Source of the DNA: Planctomycetota bacterium
GTDB taxonomy: Bacteria; Planctomycetota; Planctomycetia; Isosphaerales; Isosphaeraceae
Length of the DNA stretch: 7,531 bases
Reading direction: 5' to 3'
Assembly: GCA_021807585.1 (NCBI GenBank)
Contig: JAKBCQ010000100.1
Location: forward strand, 1 to 7,531
In this document: positions 5,876 to 7,531 of the stretch, piece by piece
Position numbering within the stretch: the stretch's first letter is position 1
Layout of the letters: the number at the start of each line of letters is the position of its first letter
The notes under the pieces: generated by a model
Seen by the model: only the letters and a program-made list of their open reading frames with translations
The model's database searches: none
Told to the model about the DNA's origin: nothing
Program-made: the position numbers and the translations under genes

Positions 5876-7303
5876 TCACTTACTTAGATGCGGATAACGT
5901 TGACGCAGCGCCTCCGAGAGAGCGCCCAGTTTTTTGCGTTCGGCCAGTGCGACGAGCGCATCGAGATGCCGATCGACGGGGACCGAGTCGAGTTCATGCG
6001 ATCGATAAACCTCGAGCGTTTGCATCATCGATTCGGCGCCGAGCCTGGGATCGGTTTGTCCCCTGGCGTTTTTGATCGAATTGATCGCCGAGCCCGCCAA
6101 AAAGAGGATGTCGGAGAGCATTCCGCGGCGTTCGGCGTCGACCAGGTTGAGGATCAAATTACCCTGATCGAGCGCCCCCGCGCGGGTGATCATCGTCGGC
6201 TTAATTCCCGCGATCGGCCGCGACAGCGCCGTTTCGGAGGCCTCCCATTCGGCGCCGTAAGGGCGAATGAACGGAGCGCCGGGTCGAATCGGCCCGGTCT
6301 GACGGAAGTCGATTCCGTCGAGCCGAGCGAGGAAGTCGATCACCTCGCGCCAGATTCCTTTGGTTTTGACGCCGATTCCGGCGTTATGGCCGTAGATCGC
6401 GGGGGGAATGGCGCGGTTTTTGGTCGCCTCGCGCACCATCCGAACCGCGCCGCCGGCGTACGTTTCGCTGAACATCACCCCTTGCGCACCCGCGTCGAGC
6501 GCCTCGAGAACCGTCGCGACGATCTCGTGAGGCGCCGCGCTCACGTGCGCCGCGAAAATCAGGCCGATATCGCCCCGCTCGGCCTTGGCGCGCTCGATCG
6601 CCGCGATCGCCCGCCGCGTCCGCTCGCCGACGGGTGAATAATCGAGATTGGGGTACAAGTCTTCATCTTCTTTGATGAACATAAGTAACTTGCATCCCGC
6701 GACCTCGGCGACGATCCTTTCGACGTCCTCGGGGGTGATTCCCGCGGTCGGCTTGAGGATCGTACCGAACGCGGGTTCTCCCTCGGGGAAGCGTGCGAGC
6801 GCGCGCAAGCCCCTGGGACCGTGAGCCGGCCCCGGGAACGTTTTGAGAACGCGATCGGGGATCGAGAGCGCGACCAGGCGCGCGTCTTGATTTTCGTACA
6901 TGTCGAAGATGACAGCGCCCGCGACGGTGTGGAGGATATCGCACGACGTCAGGTGACCGTCGGGCTGAAGCATCATCTTGAGAGGGAACGCGACATGGAG
7001 CAGGCCGATCTTGCCGGTCGCGTCGAACGCGTCGACCCCCGCCGCCGAAGCCGAACACGCCGCGAGGAGCGATCCGGCGGGAGGATGCTTGATCCCGCTC
7101 GTCGCGTGATAACTGATCTCCTCCACCGCTTTATCGAGCTTGAGCGTCCGGAGCGCAAAGAAATATGATGCAATGATATGATCATCCATCGCCGGCGGGG
7201 GATTCTCCCGCAACCGCTCGCCGACGATCTCGCGGAGTTTCGTCTCACGCTCATCGGCGTCGTGCCGCAACGATTCAAGCAACCGACCTTCAACTGGTTT
7301 CAT
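5876..7303 (-). CDS. RuBisCO large-subunit-like protein (form IV RLP)
   Basis: The 475-residue protein aligns with the RuBisCO large chain. It has a region ending SIPDRVLKTFPGPAHGPRGL (147-166), TILKPTAGITPEDV (181-194) opening the barrel, FIKEDED (209-215), YGHNAGIGV (304-312) and a C-terminal FLAGSAINS (401-409). By eye the metal site is kept: Lys211, Asp213 and Glu214 correspond to the carbamylated Lys201, Asp203 and Glu204 of spinach RuBisCO. Lys184 matches Lys175 and His306 matches His294. Thr186 replaces Lys177, and no loop-6 GK motif is present, so carboxylase activity is unlikely. Characterised RLPs act as enolases, isomerases or decarboxylases/transcarboxylases on sugar or thio-sugar phosphates. 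No methionine-salvage or apionate-pathway gene is nearby, so I do not assign a reaction. The first 40 residues form a charged extension. The start is ATG 7303 with GGAGG at 7319-7315, 11 nt upstream. Probably first gene of an operon with the algH-family gene. Confidence 0.92.
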   Translation of the reverse strand: MKPVEGRLLESLRHDADERETKLREIVGERLRENPPPAMDDHIIASYFFALRTLKLDKAVEEISYHATSGIKHPPAGSLLAACSASAAGVDAFDATGKIGLLHVAFPLKMMLQPDGHLTSCDILHTVAGAVIFDMYENQDARLVALSIPDRVLKTFPGPAHGPRGLRALARFPEGEPAFGTILKPTAGITPEDVERIVAEVAGCKLLMFIKEDEDLYPNLDYSPVGERTRRAIAAIERAKAERGDIGLIFAAHVSAAPHEIVATVLEALDAGAQGVMFSETYAGGAVRMVREATKNRAIPPAIYGHNAGIGVKTKGIWREVIDFLARLDGIDFRQTGPIRPGAPFIRPYGAEWEASETALSRPIAGIKPTMITRAGALDQGNLILNLVDAERRGMLSDILFLAGSAINSIKNARGQTDPRLGAESMMQTLEVYRSHELDSVPVDRHLDALVALAERKKLGALSEALRQRYPHLSK

Positions 7304-7531
7304 AAACGATCAGTCCTCCCGCTTCGAGCATACCAGAGCGAAAGGCGCGGCGAAACGCCCCCGAACTGGAATGCCGACGTCGGCGATCCGCGCCCCGTCC
7401 GCCCGGATCGATCTCGATGAGATTCGACAATAACGAACATCATTATAAACCGTATCATTTTTGATTATTAATATTATTTATGTATATCATTTTGGAGGCG
7501 ATCCGAAACATGCAATATATACACTTATGAT
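7304..7531. other. Region upstream of the RLP gene, no gene found; AT-rich tail
   Basis: This region holds the RLP Shine-Dalgarno (7320-7315), an extended -10-like TGGTATGCT on the minus strand (7335-7327), and a perfect minus-strand TATAAT (7447-7442). From 7431 to the window end only 26 of 101 bases are G or C by my count, in strong contrast to the rest. On the plus strand GGAGG (7494-7498) precedes ATG 7510, but that frame closes after six codons (MQYIHL). Nothing here is convincing as a gene. Confidence 0.5.
7442..7447 (-). promoter_or_regulatory. Candidate -10 box for the RLP-algH transcript
   Basis: On the minus strand the hexamer is a perfect TATAAT. No good -35 lies 16-18 nt upstream. 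Transcription from here would give a leader of roughly 130 nt before the RLP start. In such AT-rich sequence a chance TATAAT is plausible. Confidence 0.22.

Noticed and set aside
5888..6637. Plus-strand frame of 249 codons antisense to the RLP gene
   Set aside because: Arg/Asp-rich composition and complete overlap with the RuBisCO-like barrel mark it as a shadow.
7178..7420. Plus-strand frame of 80 codons across the RLP start and upstream region
   Set aside because: Arg/Pro-rich, mostly antisense to the RLP N-terminus, and no domain seen.
7510..7530. Six-codon frame MQYIHL after GGAGG on the plus strand
   Set aside because: Too short to call. There is no visible attenuator, and the downstream gene, if any, is outside the window.
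1..7531. CRISPR array, tRNA, rRNA, insertion sequence, phage or defence genes
   Set aside because: I saw no regularly spaced repeats, cloverleaf sequences, transposase motifs or defence-type domains on either strand.

Overview
The window is a GC-rich, densely coded piece of a bacterial chromosome. The gene content suggests Planctomycetota or a related lineage. It has a DUF1080 / 3-keto-disaccharide hydrolase domain protein, a TPS with an N-terminal half unlike the E. coli enzyme, and a form IV RuBisCO-like protein. This assignment is an inference from gene content; no rRNA or other phylogenetic marker is present. I see no tRNA, rRNA, CRISPR array, insertion sequence or phage gene.

Layout, left to right. 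(1) 1-655, + strand: the 3' part of a DUF1080-family gene, cut by the window edge. (2) 711-875, - strand: a small, easily missed gene for a 54-residue protein with two hydrophobic segments. It has a good Shine-Dalgarno and a GTG start, and diverges from the next gene. (3) 913-2568, + strand: trehalose synthase (treS). (4) 2582-3406 and 3425-4909, - strand: trehalose-6-phosphate phosphatase (otsB) and trehalose-6-phosphate synthase (otsA), an operon transcribed otsA then otsB and converging on treS with 13 bp between stop codons. (5) 4910-5257: a 348-bp leader/promoter region for otsA, with a near-perfect 12-bp inverted repeat and repeated yTTACC elements. (6) 5258-5812, - strand: an AlgH/UPF0301 (YqgE) family protein. 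(7) 5876-7303, - strand: a RuBisCO large-subunit-like protein. It keeps the carbamylated-lysine metal site but has lost other RuBisCO catalytic residues. (8) 7304-7531: an upstream intergenic region ending in a sharply AT-rich tail.

Working together: OtsA and OtsB make trehalose from UDP-glucose and glucose-6-phosphate via trehalose-6-phosphate. TreS interconverts trehalose and maltose, linking this pool to alpha-glucan metabolism. The core is therefore a trehalose (compatible-solute / carbon-storage) cluster. The DUF1080 protein could act on an oxidised disaccharide, but nothing in the sequence proves a link. The RuBisCO-like gene and algH form a probable second operon on the same strand, with no obvious metabolic tie to trehalose.

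The points most worth a second look are the unannotated two-helix small protein, the repeated TTTACC motif and inverted repeat in front of otsA, the active-site make-up of the RuBisCO-like protein, and the strong excess of the palindrome CGATCG across the window.
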